From assembly GCF_039522165.1 (NCBI RefSeq), contig NZ_BAAADE010000005.1, positions 1 through 64,000 on the forward strand: a DNA stretch of 64,000 bases, in the 5' to 3' direction. Origin of the DNA: Paenochrobactrum glaciei (GTDB lineage: Bacteria; Pseudomonadota; Alphaproteobacteria; Rhizobiales; Rhizobiaceae). A program made the translations under genes and the position numbers. Under the pieces are notes generated by a model. It had not been told where the DNA came from and did no database searches. It saw only the letters and a list, made by a program, of their open reading frames with translations. Below are positions 16,009 to 25,052 of the stretch, piece after piece (the stretch's first letter is position 1; each line of letters starts with the position of its first letter).

Positions 16009-16889
16009 GCTGCGCCTGATAAAAGATCAAGCGGAATTTTGAGATAGCGCACCCCGTTAGCTTCTGGCTCCGGCAGTCGTCCACCATTCGTATTAACCTG
16101 CAATGCATGTAAAATCAGTTTTGGCATTGGCAGTGTTTTGTCGCGCTTTTCACGGGCCTCAATGAAATCTGCTTCGTTTAAATAGTGCGCCATGTGAATG
16201 TTACAGGCTTTTTGTTCAGCGACGGTTGATTGCCACAATGGTTCTCGTCCGCCAGCCTGATAATCATGACCGGTAAAAAGACGTGTTTCATCTGGCAAGG
16301 CCAGTATGGTTTGAATAGAATGCCAGAGAGCTTTGGCACTGCCACCGGGGAAATCAGCGCGTGCGGTGCCGCTATCAGGCATGAATAATGTGTCGTGAAT
16401 GAAAGCGGCATCGCCGATCAGATAAGTAACGGAGGCGAGTGTATGCCCCGGAGAATGGATAACCTTTGCTTCTAAGTTACCAATTTTAAATGTTTCACTA
16501 TGGCTAAACAGGTGATCCCATTGTGAACCATCAGCAGGGAAGTCCGGCCAGTTATAAAAGCCTTTCCAGAGTTCTTGCACTTCGCGCACTTTTTCACCGA
16601 TGGCTGTTGGTGCGCCAGTTTTCTCTTTTAAGTAGGGTGCTGCGGAAAAGTGATCGGCATGGGGATGAGTGTCGAGTATCCATTCAACTGTATAATTATT
16701 TTTACGTATGAATTGCAAAAGCTCATCAGCATGATGGGTGGCAGTTTGGCCTGACTTTTCATCATAATCATAAACCGGATCAATGATGGCGCATTTTTTA
16801 CTTGCCACATCGGCAACAACATATTGCACCGAACCGGTACGCGGATCGTAAAAACCTGTCACTTCCGGAATATGAGAATTCGTCGCCAT
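15996..16889 (-). CDS. blh: Persulfide dioxygenase-like metallo-beta-lactamase (Blh), 297 aa
   Basis: Metallo-beta-lactamase fold enzyme of the ETHE1/Blh group, which oxidises persulfides to sulfite using non-haem iron. Visible metal residues: THPHADH at 74-80, His149 in SPGHT, Asp166 in IHDTLF and a GHD motif further on. Start at 16889 supported by GGAGGTG 4 nt upstream; the frame is open to 16937. First gene of the operon blh-bigR-pmpA-pmpB, consistent with sulfide/persulfide detoxification. Confidence 0.9.
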   Translation of the reverse strand: MATNSHIPEVTGFYDPRTGSVQYVVADVASKKCAIIDPVYDYDEKSGQTATHHADELLQFIRKNNYTVEWILDTHPHADHFSAAPYLKEKTGAPTAIGEKVREVQELWKGFYNWPDFPADGSQWDHLFSHSETFKIGNLEAKVIHSPGHTLASVTYLIGDAAFIHDTLFMPDSGTARADFPGGSAKALWHSIQTILALPDETRLFTGHDYQAGGREPLWQSTVAEQKACNIHMAHYLNEADFIEAREKRDKTLPMPKLILHALQVNTNGGRLPEPEANGVRYLKIPLDLLSGAAWGK

Positions 16890-16926
16890 CGGGCACCTCC
16901 TGAATGTCTTATATTTATTAAGTAAC

Positions 16927-16952
16927 AATGATTGCAAAAAAATGCAATCGTT
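16927..16952. promoter_or_regulatory. Inverted repeat upstream of blh, BigR operator candidate
   Basis: AATGATTGCA (16927-16936) and TGCAATCGTT (16943-16952) form a 10-bp dyad with one T-G mismatch and an A6 centre, 38 bp upstream of the blh start. An AT-rich palindrome there fits autoregulation by the ArsR-type gene of the operon. Confidence 0.5.
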
Positions 16953-17056
16953 TATTTTAAACTATATGCGGTTTGTAAAATCCGTTCTAAAAGTGCATCA
17001 AGACAAAGATTGAGAAAAGAAGAAGAAATAGGGAGCGGATTATCCGCGGACATAAT

Positions 17057-17527
17057 TTGTTATTTACGCTGGATGTGACGGTGCTGCCTGAATGGGTCGA
17101 TTATAACGGCCATATGGCGGACTATGCTTATGGGCTGGTTTTCTCGGATGCAGGCAATGCCTATCTGGAGCACCATCATTTGGGCGCAACCTATTTAAAG
17201 GCGGAAAAGGCCACATTTTATACGCTCGAAAACCGCATCGGTTATTTTAAAGAATGCTATCAGGGCGATATGATCCATGTCAGCGTGCAATTGATTGGTC
17301 TTGATAAAAAGCGTGTGCATTTTTTGCTGGAAATGAAAAATATGCACGATGAATTATTGGCTTTGTCAGAGCAATGGCTGATGCATGTGAGCCAAGTCGC
17401 AGGTGCGCCAAAGGCGATGTCCATGAGCCAAGATGTTTTTAATTATCTAGCTCATGAGCTTGAGCGGCATAAAACTTTGTCGAAACCACGCTGGCTCAAC
17501 CGCAGAATGGCTTTAAAAAGCAAATAA
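17057..17527 (+). CDS. Hotdog-fold acyl-CoA thioesterase family protein, about 156 aa
   Basis: Thioesterase of the 4HBT/YbgC-like type. The motif LPEWVDYNGHMADYAY near the N-terminus carries the catalytic-loop Asp and the NGHM turn typical of this group; the rest is a single hotdog domain. Probably hydrolyses short or medium acyl-CoA thioesters. No ATG exists at the N-terminus: a TTG at 17057 is the nearest start, but the GGGAG site at 17031 fits better with an ATT at 17039. The start is therefore unsure. Confidence 0.8.
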   Translation: MLFTLDVTVLPEWVDYNGHMADYAYGLVFSDAGNAYLEHHHLGATYLKAEKATFYTLENRIGYFKECYQGDMIHVSVQLIGLDKKRVHFLLEMKNMHDELLALSEQWLMHVSQVAGAPKAMSMSQDVFNYLAHELERHKTLSKPRWLNRRMALKSK

Positions 17528-17591
17528 TACTTTCTTGTCGCAGAGACATGCTATAGCGCCTTAAGCTTGAATAAGTCGGAGAAGATGTGAC

Positions 17592-18770
17592 GTGAATTCG
17601 TTTGATGTTGTGATTATCGGAGCTGGTGCGGCTGGCATGATGTGCGCTATTGAGGCGGGCAAACGCGGACGCTCGGTGCTGGTGATTGATCATGCCAAAC
17701 GCACGGGCGAGAAAATCCGTATCTCCGGCGGTGGTCGTTGCAACTTTACCAACCTGCACGCAAGCCCGAAGAATTTCATTTCACAAAATCCGCATTTTTG
17801 TAAATCGGCTCTCAGCCGCTATACGCAAAACCATTTTATCGCGATGATGGATCGTCACGCGATTGCCTATCATGAAAAAACGCTGGGTCAGCTTTTCTGT
17901 GATGGCTCAGCGCAACAAATTATTGATATGCTGCTGGATGAGATGAAACGCTTCTCAGTGCAATTGGCACTATCGACAAGCGTTGATGTTATTGAGAAAA
18001 CCGATGCTGGTTTTCTGGTGAAGTTTGACGATGTGCAGATCAATTGCCGCTCGGTTGTGGTGGCAACGGGCGGTAAATCTATTCCCAAAATGGGCGCAAC
18101 CGGCTTCGGTTATGATGTGGCGCGCCAATTTGGTTTGCGCTTGGTGGAAACGCGCCCGGGCTTAGTGCCTTTGACATTCGAACCGCATTTGTTGGAACGC
18201 TTGAAACCACTTGCCGGTGTGGCGCTGGATGCGAAAATCAGCTGTGGCAAGGTCAGTTTTGAAGAAGCTATGCTTTTCACCCATCGCGGCATTAGCGGGC
18301 CGTCTGTTTTGCAGATTTCGTCTTATTGGCGTGAAGGTGACGAGATTGCAATTTCAATGTTGCCGCATGTGGATGTGCTGGATGCTTTGAAACAGCAGCG
18401 GACGCAAAATGGCCGTCAGGAATTGCAAACAGCGCTTGCACAGCATCTACCGAAAAAACTGGCACAGACAATTGCCGAAGCGCAGGTAAAATTCGCCAAG
18501 CTGGCTGATATGCCGGACAAGGAGTTCCGGCGTATTGAGGCAGCGATTAATGACTGGCGCATTAAGCCAGCAGGCTCTGAAGGTTACCGTACTGCGGAAG
18601 TCACCCTTGGTGGTGTGGACACCCGCGATCTTGATTCCAAGACAATGGAAAGCAAGACAGTGAACGGGCTTTATTTCATTGGCGAAGTGGTGGACGTCAC
18701 CGGTTGGCTCGGCGGCTATAATTTCCAGTGGGCATGGTCATCAGGCTGGTGCGCGGGGCAGGTTGTATAA
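17592..18770 (+). CDS. HI0933/YhiN-family FAD oxidoreductase, 392 aa
   Basis: Flavoprotein with an N-terminal Rossmann FAD motif (VVIIGAGAAGMMCAIEAGKRG), the family signature ISGGGRCNFTN shortly after, and the C-terminal FAD-contact stretch GLYFIGEVVDVTGWLGGYNFQWAW. The family is widespread and of uncertain physiological reaction. Length is normal. GTG start with GGAGAAG 9 nt upstream. Confidence 0.92.
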   Translation: MNSFDVVIIGAGAAGMMCAIEAGKRGRSVLVIDHAKRTGEKIRISGGGRCNFTNLHASPKNFISQNPHFCKSALSRYTQNHFIAMMDRHAIAYHEKTLGQLFCDGSAQQIIDMLLDEMKRFSVQLALSTSVDVIEKTDAGFLVKFDDVQINCRSVVVATGGKSIPKMGATGFGYDVARQFGLRLVETRPGLVPLTFEPHLLERLKPLAGVALDAKISCGKVSFEEAMLFTHRGISGPSVLQISSYWREGDEIAISMLPHVDVLDALKQQRTQNGRQELQTALAQHLPKKLAQTIAEAQVKFAKLADMPDKEFRRIEAAINDWRIKPAGSEGYRTAEVTLGGVDTRDLDSKTMESKTVNGLYFIGEVVDVTGWLGGYNFQWAWSSGWCAGQVV

Positions 18771-18785
18771 CTGCCCTTAAAAAAT

Positions 18786-19280
18786 TTAGCGGTTCAGCTT
18801 TGAATAGCGTTTGATCAGGCGATCACGCTTGAGACGGGAGAGGCGCTGCAACCAAAAAATGCCGTTGAGCTGATCCACTTCATGCTGATGACAAACGGCG
18901 TGCAGCCCTTCAGTTTCTTCAAACTGTTCTTGGCCGTTGAGGTCTTGATAGCGCAGGCGAATTTTAGAGTGACGCTCCACATCATCCACCATGCCGGACA
19001 TGGAAACGCTGCCTTCCTGATGGCGGATCATCTCTTCTGAGGCTTCAATGATTTCAGGATTGATATAAAATTTAGGCCCTGTTTCAGGCGAAAGCTCCAA
19101 CACGACCACGCGGCTTAAAACACCAATATGTGGCGCGGTGATGCCGATGCCGGGTGCCGCGCGCATGGTTTCCAAAAGATCATTGCACAGCGTTTTTAAA
19201 GCTTCATCAAATTGCGTGACGGTTTCAGCTTTTTGTTGCAGGCGTGCATCCGGAAAGCGGACAATCGGGCGTATGGTCAT
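18786..19280 (-). CDS. Peptide deformylase-like protein, active site degenerate, 164 aa
   Basis: Clear deformylase homologue over its whole length, but all three signature motifs deviate. Motif I reads GIGITAPH (44-51), with His51 in place of the catalytic Gln. Motif II reads EGSVSMSG, Ser91 replacing the metal-binding Cys. Motif III reads QHEVDQL, Gln137 replacing the second metal His, while His133 and Glu134 remain. With two of three metal ligands lost it is unlikely to deformylate by the usual mechanism. Starts 4 nt after the rsmJ stop, so the two are co-transcribed. Confidence 0.88.
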   Translation of the reverse strand: MTIRPIVRFPDARLQQKAETVTQFDEALKTLCNDLLETMRAAPGIGITAPHIGVLSRVVVLELSPETGPKFYINPEIIEASEEMIRHQEGSVSMSGMVDDVERHSKIRLRYQDLNGQEQFEETEGLHAVCHQHEVDQLNGIFWLQRLSRLKRDRLIKRYSKLNR

Positions 19281-19284
19281 GGTA

Positions 19285-19923
19285 TTATTCTGTTTCTTGT
19301 TGTGGCGGCAGAAGTTTGGCTTTGACAAAAACGTCATAGCGCGTGCTTTTGCCTAAAATCTGATGCGAGAATTTACGGATATTTTCCATTGGCGCAGCCC
19401 GTAACGGCCATTTCAGCACCACGCGGTTTTGTGCATATTCCAATGCGACTTGCATCAGTTTCTCGGCATCCGGATCAGTGCCGACAATCTCGCGGATCTG
19501 GCGCATTTCTTTTTTAACCAATGCGGTATTGCCGCGCGGCGGATGCATAGGATCAACCAATACCACCTGGGGTTTGAGATCAGGCAGCACTTCGCTGGAA
19601 TCTCCGTGAATAAGTGTCATGCGTGCAATGGTTTCCGCCAGACGTCCACCTTCATTGGCTGCACGCTGCATGCCTTCGGCAAGGAGATTGTGCATCTTTT
19701 CGGAGCGTTCAATCAGCGTGACATGTGCACCCAGTGATGCCAGCAAAAAGGCGTCACGCCCAAGACCGGCTGTCGCATCGACAATAAAGGGTGTGATATT
19801 GCCGGAAAGTCCTGCGGCCTTTGCCAAGGCCTGACCACGGCCTTCATTGGAGCGAAAGCGGTGACCGACCGCGCCACCGACAAAATCTACAATCAGATCA
19901 TCATTTTCTGTATCTTGCGACAT
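19285..19923 (-). CDS. rsmJ: 16S rRNA (guanine1516-N2)-methyltransferase RsmJ
   Basis: Class I SAM methyltransferase of 212 aa. Motif I VDATAGLGRDAFLLASLGA binds SAM, followed by LIERSEKMHNLL, HGDSSEVL and the catalytic VLVDPMHPPRG, which replaces the DPMYP of E. coli RsmJ. The N-terminal IVDFVGGAVGHRFRSNEGRGQ is a family marker. Modifies G1516 of 16S rRNA. Located between rluA-type and deformylase-like genes on the same strand. Confidence 0.9.
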   Translation of the reverse strand: MSQDTENDDLIVDFVGGAVGHRFRSNEGRGQALAKAAGLSGNITPFIVDATAGLGRDAFLLASLGAHVTLIERSEKMHNLLAEGMQRAANEGGRLAETIARMTLIHGDSSEVLPDLKPQVVLVDPMHPPRGNTALVKKEMRQIREIVGTDPDAEKLMQVALEYAQNRVVLKWPLRAAPMENIRKFSHQILGKSTRYDVFVKAKLLPPQQETE

Positions 19924-19934
19924 GGGGCAAATCT

Positions 19935-20603
19935 TTAAAAAGGGCAGGGCGCGCGGAAGGTGACCATGCCACCATCGGGATGCTGAAAGGTAATTTCTTC
20001 TGCATGCAGCATCAAGCGGTCGGCGCGGGTAAGTGCTTCGCCGGTCGCATAAAACGCATCACCCAAAATAACATGGCCGATGGCTTTCATATGAACGCGT
20101 AATTGATGGGTGCGGCCGGTAAGCGGTGACAATTGCAACCGTGTTGTATCGGCGCCGCGGGAAAGTACCTGCCAGCGTGATTGCGCAGGCTTGCCATTGG
20201 CGTGATCCACATGGTGGCAAGGCTTATTGTCAGGGTCGATACAGAGCGGCAGATCGACAAGGCCACTGTCTTCTTTGACGTTGCCCCAAACTTCCGCCAC
20301 ATAGAATTTCTGGGTGGAACGCTCGGCAAATTGATTGGCAATCAGCGCATGCGCTTTACGGTTTAAAGACATCAGCACAACGCCGGATGTGTCTTTATCC
20401 AGCCGGTGAATCATCAGCGCTTCAGGGAATTGTTTTTGCACGCGCGTTGCCAAACTATCTGACAAAGCCGGATGGCGGCCGGGCACAGATAAAAGTCCGC
20501 TTGGTTTATCCAGCACCAGAAAATCCCGCTCCTGATGTAAGATCGTGAGATAGGGCTCCAATGGCGGATGATAAGTCGGGGTTGGCATAGATAAAGCGCT
20601 CAT
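19935..20603 (-). CDS. RluA-family pseudouridine synthase
   Basis: Pseudouridine synthase acting on rRNA and/or tRNA. The catalytic Asp lies in HRLDKDTSG; LDKPSGLLSVPG and LTGRTHQLRVHM are the other family motifs. At about 222 aa it is the size of E. coli RluA, without an S4 domain. A GTG 81 nt upstream (20684) is also in frame; the shorter start is preferred because family proteins begin close to the PPLEPYLTIL segment. Transcribed with rsmJ (11-nt gap). Confidence 0.85.
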   Translation of the reverse strand: MSALSMPTPTYHPPLEPYLTILHQERDFLVLDKPSGLLSVPGRHPALSDSLATRVQKQFPEALMIHRLDKDTSGVVLMSLNRKAHALIANQFAERSTQKFYVAEVWGNVKEDSGLVDLPLCIDPDNKPCHHVDHANGKPAQSRWQVLSRGADTTRLQLSPLTGRTHQLRVHMKAIGHVILGDAFYATGEALTRADRLMLHAEEITFQHPDGGMVTFRAPCPF

Positions 20604-20743
20604 GCGCCATGCCCTACCATGTTTTGGTGTGGGGCGAGAAGTCTCATTATCAAGACTGGCTCTGTTTGTTTGCGCTTCCGTCACAATTAAGCTCTTATAG
20701 ATTGAATATATTAAGTTTTAAAATTGATGAGGGCTTTTAAGAT

Positions 20744-21409
20744 ATGTTTTATTTGAAATCCGGTTTTAAGATGGTTCTTATCGCTTTATCTTTCGTCGTT
20801 TTGACAATCGGAGGGGCTATGTCACAATCTAATGATACCAAACTTTTAAAAGCCGCAGCCGATAATGATCTGAGTACAATCAGCACATTGCTTAAGGCGG
20901 GCGTGAAGCCTGATATCCGCAATAATCAAGGGCAAACCGCATTGTTGGTAGCGACACACGCCAATCATGTGGAGGCAGCAAAGCTGTTGATTGATGCCGG
21001 TGCAGATGTGAATGTAAAAGATGACATCCACGACAGCCCCTATCTTTATGCCGGAGCACGCGGCCATTTGGACATTTTGAAAATGACCTTAGCTCATGGC
21101 GCTGATTTGAAAAGCACGAACCGCTATGGCGGCACGGCTTTAATTCCGGCAGCAGAGCGCGGGCATGTTGAGACGGTGAAAACCTTGATTGAGGCAGGCG
21201 TTGATGTGGATCACGTCAATAATCTGGGTTGGACAGCGCTGCTGGAAGCGGTGATCTTGGGCAATGGCGGTGCCAAGCACACAGCGATTGTCAAATTGCT
21301 GGTTGATGCTGGCGCTGATATTTCGATTGCGGATAAGGATGGGGTAACTGCATTGCAGCACGCTCAGGCGCGTGGATATCAGGATATTATCGCAATTTTG
21401 AAAAAATAG
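20744..21409 (+). CDS. Exported ankyrin-repeat protein, 221 aa
   Basis: Signal-peptide-like N-terminus (MVLIALSFVVLTIGGAMSQS) and then five or six ankyrin repeats with the usual G-TALL-A---GH--AAKLLIDAGAD periodicity. Ankyrin stacks bind proteins; a periplasmic location is inferred. Related periplasmic ankyrin proteins are often linked to catalase or oxidative stress, which cannot be tested here. Transcribed away from the rluA-type gene. Confidence 0.85.
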   Translation: MFYLKSGFKMVLIALSFVVLTIGGAMSQSNDTKLLKAAADNDLSTISTLLKAGVKPDIRNNQGQTALLVATHANHVEAAKLLIDAGADVNVKDDIHDSPYLYAGARGHLDILKMTLAHGADLKSTNRYGGTALIPAAERGHVETVKTLIEAGVDVDHVNNLGWTALLEAVILGNGGAKHTAIVKLLVDAGADISIADKDGVTALQHAQARGYQDIIAILKK

Positions 21410-21503
21410 TTTTGAGGCATGTATCAGCAATGGCATGATGATGTGCTTGTCTCAAGTGAAGTGATGCTATGACAACTTGTTCCTGTGAAAGAGGAGAGTG
21501 TGA

Positions 21504-22058
21504 ATGTCGAAATTGAATGTCGCTGTTCTGGTCGGAAGTCTGCGCAAAGAATCCTTTAGTTCGCAGGTTGCTAATGGCCTCAAAATTGTTGCACCTGATG
21601 ATATGGCTTTAACGATTGTCGAGATCGGTGATCTGCCATTTTATAATCCTGATCTGGAGACCGACACACCACCGCAACCATGGGTGCGGTTCCGTGCTGA
21701 AATTGCCAAAGCTGATGTAGTGATTTTTGTCACGCCTGAATATAACCGGTCTGTTCCGGCCGCACTGAAAAACGCGTTGGATGTTGGCTCGCGCCCTTAT
21801 GGAAAAAGCGTTTGGGGCGGCAAACCAGCAGCTGTTGTCAGCAGTTCACCGGGCAATATTTCAGGCTTTGGTGCCAATCACCATCTGCGCCAGTCACTGG
21901 TTTTTCTGGATATGCCAACCTTGCAACAGCCTGAAGCCTATCTGGCACAGGTGGATAAGCTCTTGGATACTAAGGCAGGTTTTGTGGCTGATACAGCCAA
22001 ATTTATGGGAATGTTCATGAAGACATTCGACACATTTGCACGCAAAAATATTGGATAG
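21504..22058 (+). CDS. NADPH-dependent FMN reductase, 184 aa
   Basis: Flavodoxin-like fold with the FMN phosphate loop VGSLRKESFSSQVA at the N-terminus and the second FMN loop FVTPEYNRSVPAALKNALD in the middle, typical of the ChrR/YieF/AzoR-like quinone and chromate reductases. Cytosolic; reduces quinones or azo/nitro substrates. GAGGAG stands just upstream of the ATG. Followed by a strong terminator. Confidence 0.9.
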   Translation: MSKLNVAVLVGSLRKESFSSQVANGLKIVAPDDMALTIVEIGDLPFYNPDLETDTPPQPWVRFRAEIAKADVVIFVTPEYNRSVPAALKNALDVGSRPYGKSVWGGKPAAVVSSSPGNISGFGANHHLRQSLVFLDMPTLQQPEAYLAQVDKLLDTKAGFVADTAKFMGMFMKTFDTFARKNIG

Positions 22059-22078
22059 TGCCAAGTTTGAATAGTTGT

Positions 22079-22107
22079 AAAAAAAGCCGGTTTTAACCGG
22101 CTTTTTG
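22079..22107. terminator. Bidirectional terminator
   Basis: AAAAAGCCGG and CCGGCTTTTT pair around TTTTAA, with A on the left and T on the right. It serves the FMN reductase on the plus strand and the aminotransferase on the minus strand, which converge here. Confidence 0.85.
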
Positions 22108-22119
22108 TTTTTATATAAT

Positions 22120-23556
22120 TTATTTGATCTGTGCAGTGATGAAGTCTTTGACGATTTTCACAATGCCGCGTCCAAGCACGTCATCAAGAGCTGTAATAAA
22201 TTCGTCAACATGCTGGCGCTTGCAGATAAGCGGTGGCTCCAAGCGAATGACGTTGCGGTTATATTCGGTGAAGGCTACGAGGACGCCGTGATCGCGTAAA
22301 AGATGCGCACCAATAAAGCCCGGCAGCGAGCCTTTCAGCTTATCATCCAGCATGGAAAGCAATGGCCGCAAAACCATCGGCATGGTTTGGGAAAAGTCAT
22401 GGAACTCCAGTCCCACCATCATGCCCTTACCACGCACATCTTTTAAAAGAGCAGGGTAGCGCTGTTGCAGTTCGCGCAATTTCTCCAGCAGATAATCACC
22501 ACTTTCGGCAGCATTATCAATGAGGTGTTCATCATAAAGAATATTGAGCGCTTCAATGGAGGTGACGCAAGCTTCGCCAATACCACCAAAGGTAGCCATG
22601 GCATGAATCATAGCTGTTTTTGGCGTGCCATAGGCTTTCATATAAATGTCACGGCGGGCGATCATGGCAGCCATGGCGGTTTTACCGCCGCCCAATGATT
22701 TTGCCAGCGCGGTTACATCCGGTATGACATCGTAATGTTCAAATGCGTAAAACTTGCCGGTACGACCAAGGCCGCATTGCACTTCATCGGCAACCCAGAT
22801 GACGCCATATTGATCACAAAGCGCACGCAGTTTCTGCCAATATTCAGGCTCAGCCTGAATGATGCCGCCGCCACCTTGTACGGTTTCCAAAACAATGACG
22901 CCGATTTTCGGATCAGATTTGAAAAGCTCTTCAACGGCTTCAATATTACCGAAAGGAATTTTGACTGTATTGTCGACCAGTTCAAACTCGCCACGATAAA
23001 GCGCGCCATCTGTGACAGATAAAACGCCTTTGGTTTTGCCGTGGAAAGAATTTTCCGCATAAACAATTTTGGGCCGGTCAGGGCCTGCTGCGCGTTCAGC
23101 CACTTTGATTGCCGCTTCCATGGCTTCGGAACCCGATGAGCCTAAGAAAACCATATCAAGGTCGCCCGGCGAGCAGGCAGCGATGTCATAGGCTAAAGCG
23201 GTTGCATATTGCGACATGAAAGCAATGGCGATTTCATGGCGCTGTTCTTCCTGAAACTGGCGGCGGGCTTGCAAAATGCGCGGGTGGTTGTGGCCGAATG
23301 CCAAGGAACCGAAACCACCGAAAAAGTCGAGAATTTTACGACCGTTCTGATCGTAATAATACATGCCTTCGGCGCGCTCGATTTTAATTTTATGGAAGCC
23401 CAGAAGCTTCATGAAATGGAGCTGGCCGGGATTGAGATGGGCAGTGAACAATTCTGTCATCTGCGCAATGCCCATATCCTTGGCTTGCTCGACACTGAGC
23501 AAATCCGGCTTTGGTGTATAATTAGGCTTGGCCGATCCGGCGATATCATTCGTCAT
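22120..23556 (-). CDS. Class-III PLP aminotransferase, 478 aa
   Basis: Fold-type I aminotransferase of the ornithine/acetylornithine class. GSSGSEAMEAAIKVA (140-154) binds PLP phosphate, Asp257 in VADEVQCGLGRTG contacts the ring nitrogen and Lys286 in AKSLGGG forms the Schiff base. Length and frame are normal. It is the last gene of the minus-strand operon starting at 27832 and follows the SDR gene by 11 nt. Context suggests amination of a keto or aldehyde sugar or a linked metabolite, but the substrate is unknown. Confidence 0.9.
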   Translation of the reverse strand: MTNDIAGSAKPNYTPKPDLLSVEQAKDMGIAQMTELFTAHLNPGQLHFMKLLGFHKIKIERAEGMYYYDQNGRKILDFFGGFGSLAFGHNHPRILQARRQFQEEQRHEIAIAFMSQYATALAYDIAACSPGDLDMVFLGSSGSEAMEAAIKVAERAAGPDRPKIVYAENSFHGKTKGVLSVTDGALYRGEFELVDNTVKIPFGNIEAVEELFKSDPKIGVIVLETVQGGGGIIQAEPEYWQKLRALCDQYGVIWVADEVQCGLGRTGKFYAFEHYDVIPDVTALAKSLGGGKTAMAAMIARRDIYMKAYGTPKTAMIHAMATFGGIGEACVTSIEALNILYDEHLIDNAAESGDYLLEKLRELQQRYPALLKDVRGKGMMVGLEFHDFSQTMPMVLRPLLSMLDDKLKGSLPGFIGAHLLRDHGVLVAFTEYNRNVIRLEPPLICKRQHVDEFITALDDVLGRGIVKIVKDFITAQIK

Positions 23557-23567
23557 GGTAAAAATCC

Positions 23568-24578
23568 TTATGCAGCCTTTAAAGGCGCCTGATCATGAGG
23601 CAGTTTGCCGGATAGTTTGGTGCGATATTCGCTATAAGCAGCGATCAGCATGTCTTCGTCACGATATTGCGGCACCCAGCCAAGTTCGCGTTCGCCTTTG
23701 GAAACATCCAACACGCACATTTCGTCTGCGATGAGATATTGCTCCGGATCCATCAAAGGTTTGTTGAGCCAATCGAGGAAATCCAAGGTGCGTTTGACAG
23801 CCCATGCCGGTGTTGGCAGCAATATGGATTTGGAGCCTGCATGTTTGACCAGATCCCCCAACAGCTTGCGCACAGGCGGCGGATTAAGCGAACCTAAATT
23901 ATAAACTTCATTCGGCACGCCGGCTTTATACGCGGCGTAAGCAGCGCTTGCACAATCAAACACGGAAATAAACTGATAAGGATTTTTGCCCGAACCAATC
24001 ATCGGCACAGGAAGATTGTAATCGATCAGTTTGAAGAGCTTTTCAAGAATGCCCAGACGGCCTGGTCCGATAATGAGGCGAGGGCGGAAAAGTGTAATAT
24101 TCATACCCTTTGTGCGCCATTCAGCCGCTAGTTCTTCGGTTTTAAGTTTTGACCAGCCATATTCGCCCAATGGCGCAACAGGATGCTCCTCTGTTTGCGG
24201 CCAGGAATAAGTGTGGCCATAGACCATGTCTGTGGTGAAATGTACCAAACGGGTGGCGCCAGCCGCAGCCATAGCTTTAATGATGTTTTCTGTGCCGTAA
24301 TAATTGACCGGAAAGAAGAAATCATGACGTTTGGCACGAACTTGCAGCGGCGAGAGCATTTTGGCTGACAAGTTATAAACCATGTCGTCCGGCTGGATAT
24401 TCAGCCGTGCAATCGCTTCCGGCTCGGTTACATCCGTATGAATGAACTGCGCTTTATCATAATGCGCTAGATCGCTTTTTACGATATCCGCGACAATGAC
24501 CTCATGTCCGTCGGCGAGTAAAAGCGGTGCAAGATAACGACCGACGAACCCGTCGCCGCCAAAGATTATATGTCTCAT
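23568..24578 (-). CDS. Extended SDR, NAD-dependent epimerase/reductase, 336 aa
   Basis: Rossmann start (IIFGGDGFVGRYLAPLL), catalytic Tyr/Lys in YGWSKLKTEE, and the substrate-binding half of UDP-sugar epimerase-type SDRs (FRPRLIIGPGRLG). Works in the cytosol on a nucleotide- or lipid-linked sugar. It begins 1 nt after the SMR-type flippase gene, so it is in the same transcript. In the mycobacterial arabinose pathway the DprE1 product is reduced by a classical SDR (DprE2); this protein is an extended SDR, so an equivalent role is only a hypothesis. Confidence 0.88.
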   Translation of the reverse strand: MRHIIFGGDGFVGRYLAPLLLADGHEVIVADIVKSDLAHYDKAQFIHTDVTEPEAIARLNIQPDDMVYNLSAKMLSPLQVRAKRHDFFFPVNYYGTENIIKAMAAAGATRLVHFTTDMVYGHTYSWPQTEEHPVAPLGEYGWSKLKTEELAAEWRTKGMNITLFRPRLIIGPGRLGILEKLFKLIDYNLPVPMIGSGKNPYQFISVFDCASAAYAAYKAGVPNEVYNLGSLNPPPVRKLLGDLVKHAGSKSILLPTPAWAVKRTLDFLDWLNKPLMDPEQYLIADEMCVLDVSKGERELGWVPQYRDEDMLIAAYSEYRTKLSGKLPHDQAPLKAA

Positions 24579-24579
24579 T

Positions 24580-25011
24580 TTAAACTCCGCTCGTTACCTT
24601 TGTAGAAGTTTGCGATGTGGATGCTGATTGCTGGCTATTACCACTACCGCTTTGTGCGATCAAAATGGTGCCGATGCAGATGAAAATAATACCGGCAATT
24701 TTTAAAGTGCCTAAGTCTTCGTTGAATAGCCACCATGCTAGCAATGCGACCATCACATAAGCGAGGCTCAAGAACGGATAGGCAAAGGAAAGATCAACTT
24801 TTGAAAGCACATAAAGATGTGAAGCCATGGAAATGACAAAGGTTACAAGACCTGCAAAAACCCATGGATTGAAGACGATCTGAAAAATGCGTTGAATGAG
24901 TGTTTCGGCCGAAAAACTGATAGAACCAAGCGAAATCATGCCGTATTTGAGCAGCAATTGCGCAGCCGCATTGGTCATTACCGTGAATAAAATAAACGGT
25001 ATATATTTCAT
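24580..25011 (-). CDS. SMR/EamA-type small membrane transporter, 143 aa
   Basis: Four predicted membrane helices starting MKYIPFILFTVMTNAAAQLLLKYGM and with the EamA-like sequence FAYPFLSLAYVMVALLAWWLF. Members such as ArnE/ArnF flip undecaprenyl-phosphate amino-arabinose across the inner membrane. Between a DprE1-like and an SDR gene, it is the likely flippase for the lipid-linked sugar. ATG at 25011 chosen, behind GGGGGTAGC; an ATG at 25050 lies within a short sequence duplication. Confidence 0.82.
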   Translation of the reverse strand: MKYIPFILFTVMTNAAAQLLLKYGMISLGSISFSAETLIQRIFQIVFNPWVFAGLVTFVISMASHLYVLSKVDLSFAYPFLSLAYVMVALLAWWLFNEDLGTLKIAGIIFICIGTILIAQSGSGNSQQSASTSQTSTKVTSGV

Positions 25012-25052
25012 GCTACCCCCAAAAAACATTGATCCGGCTAAAGCCGTCATGT

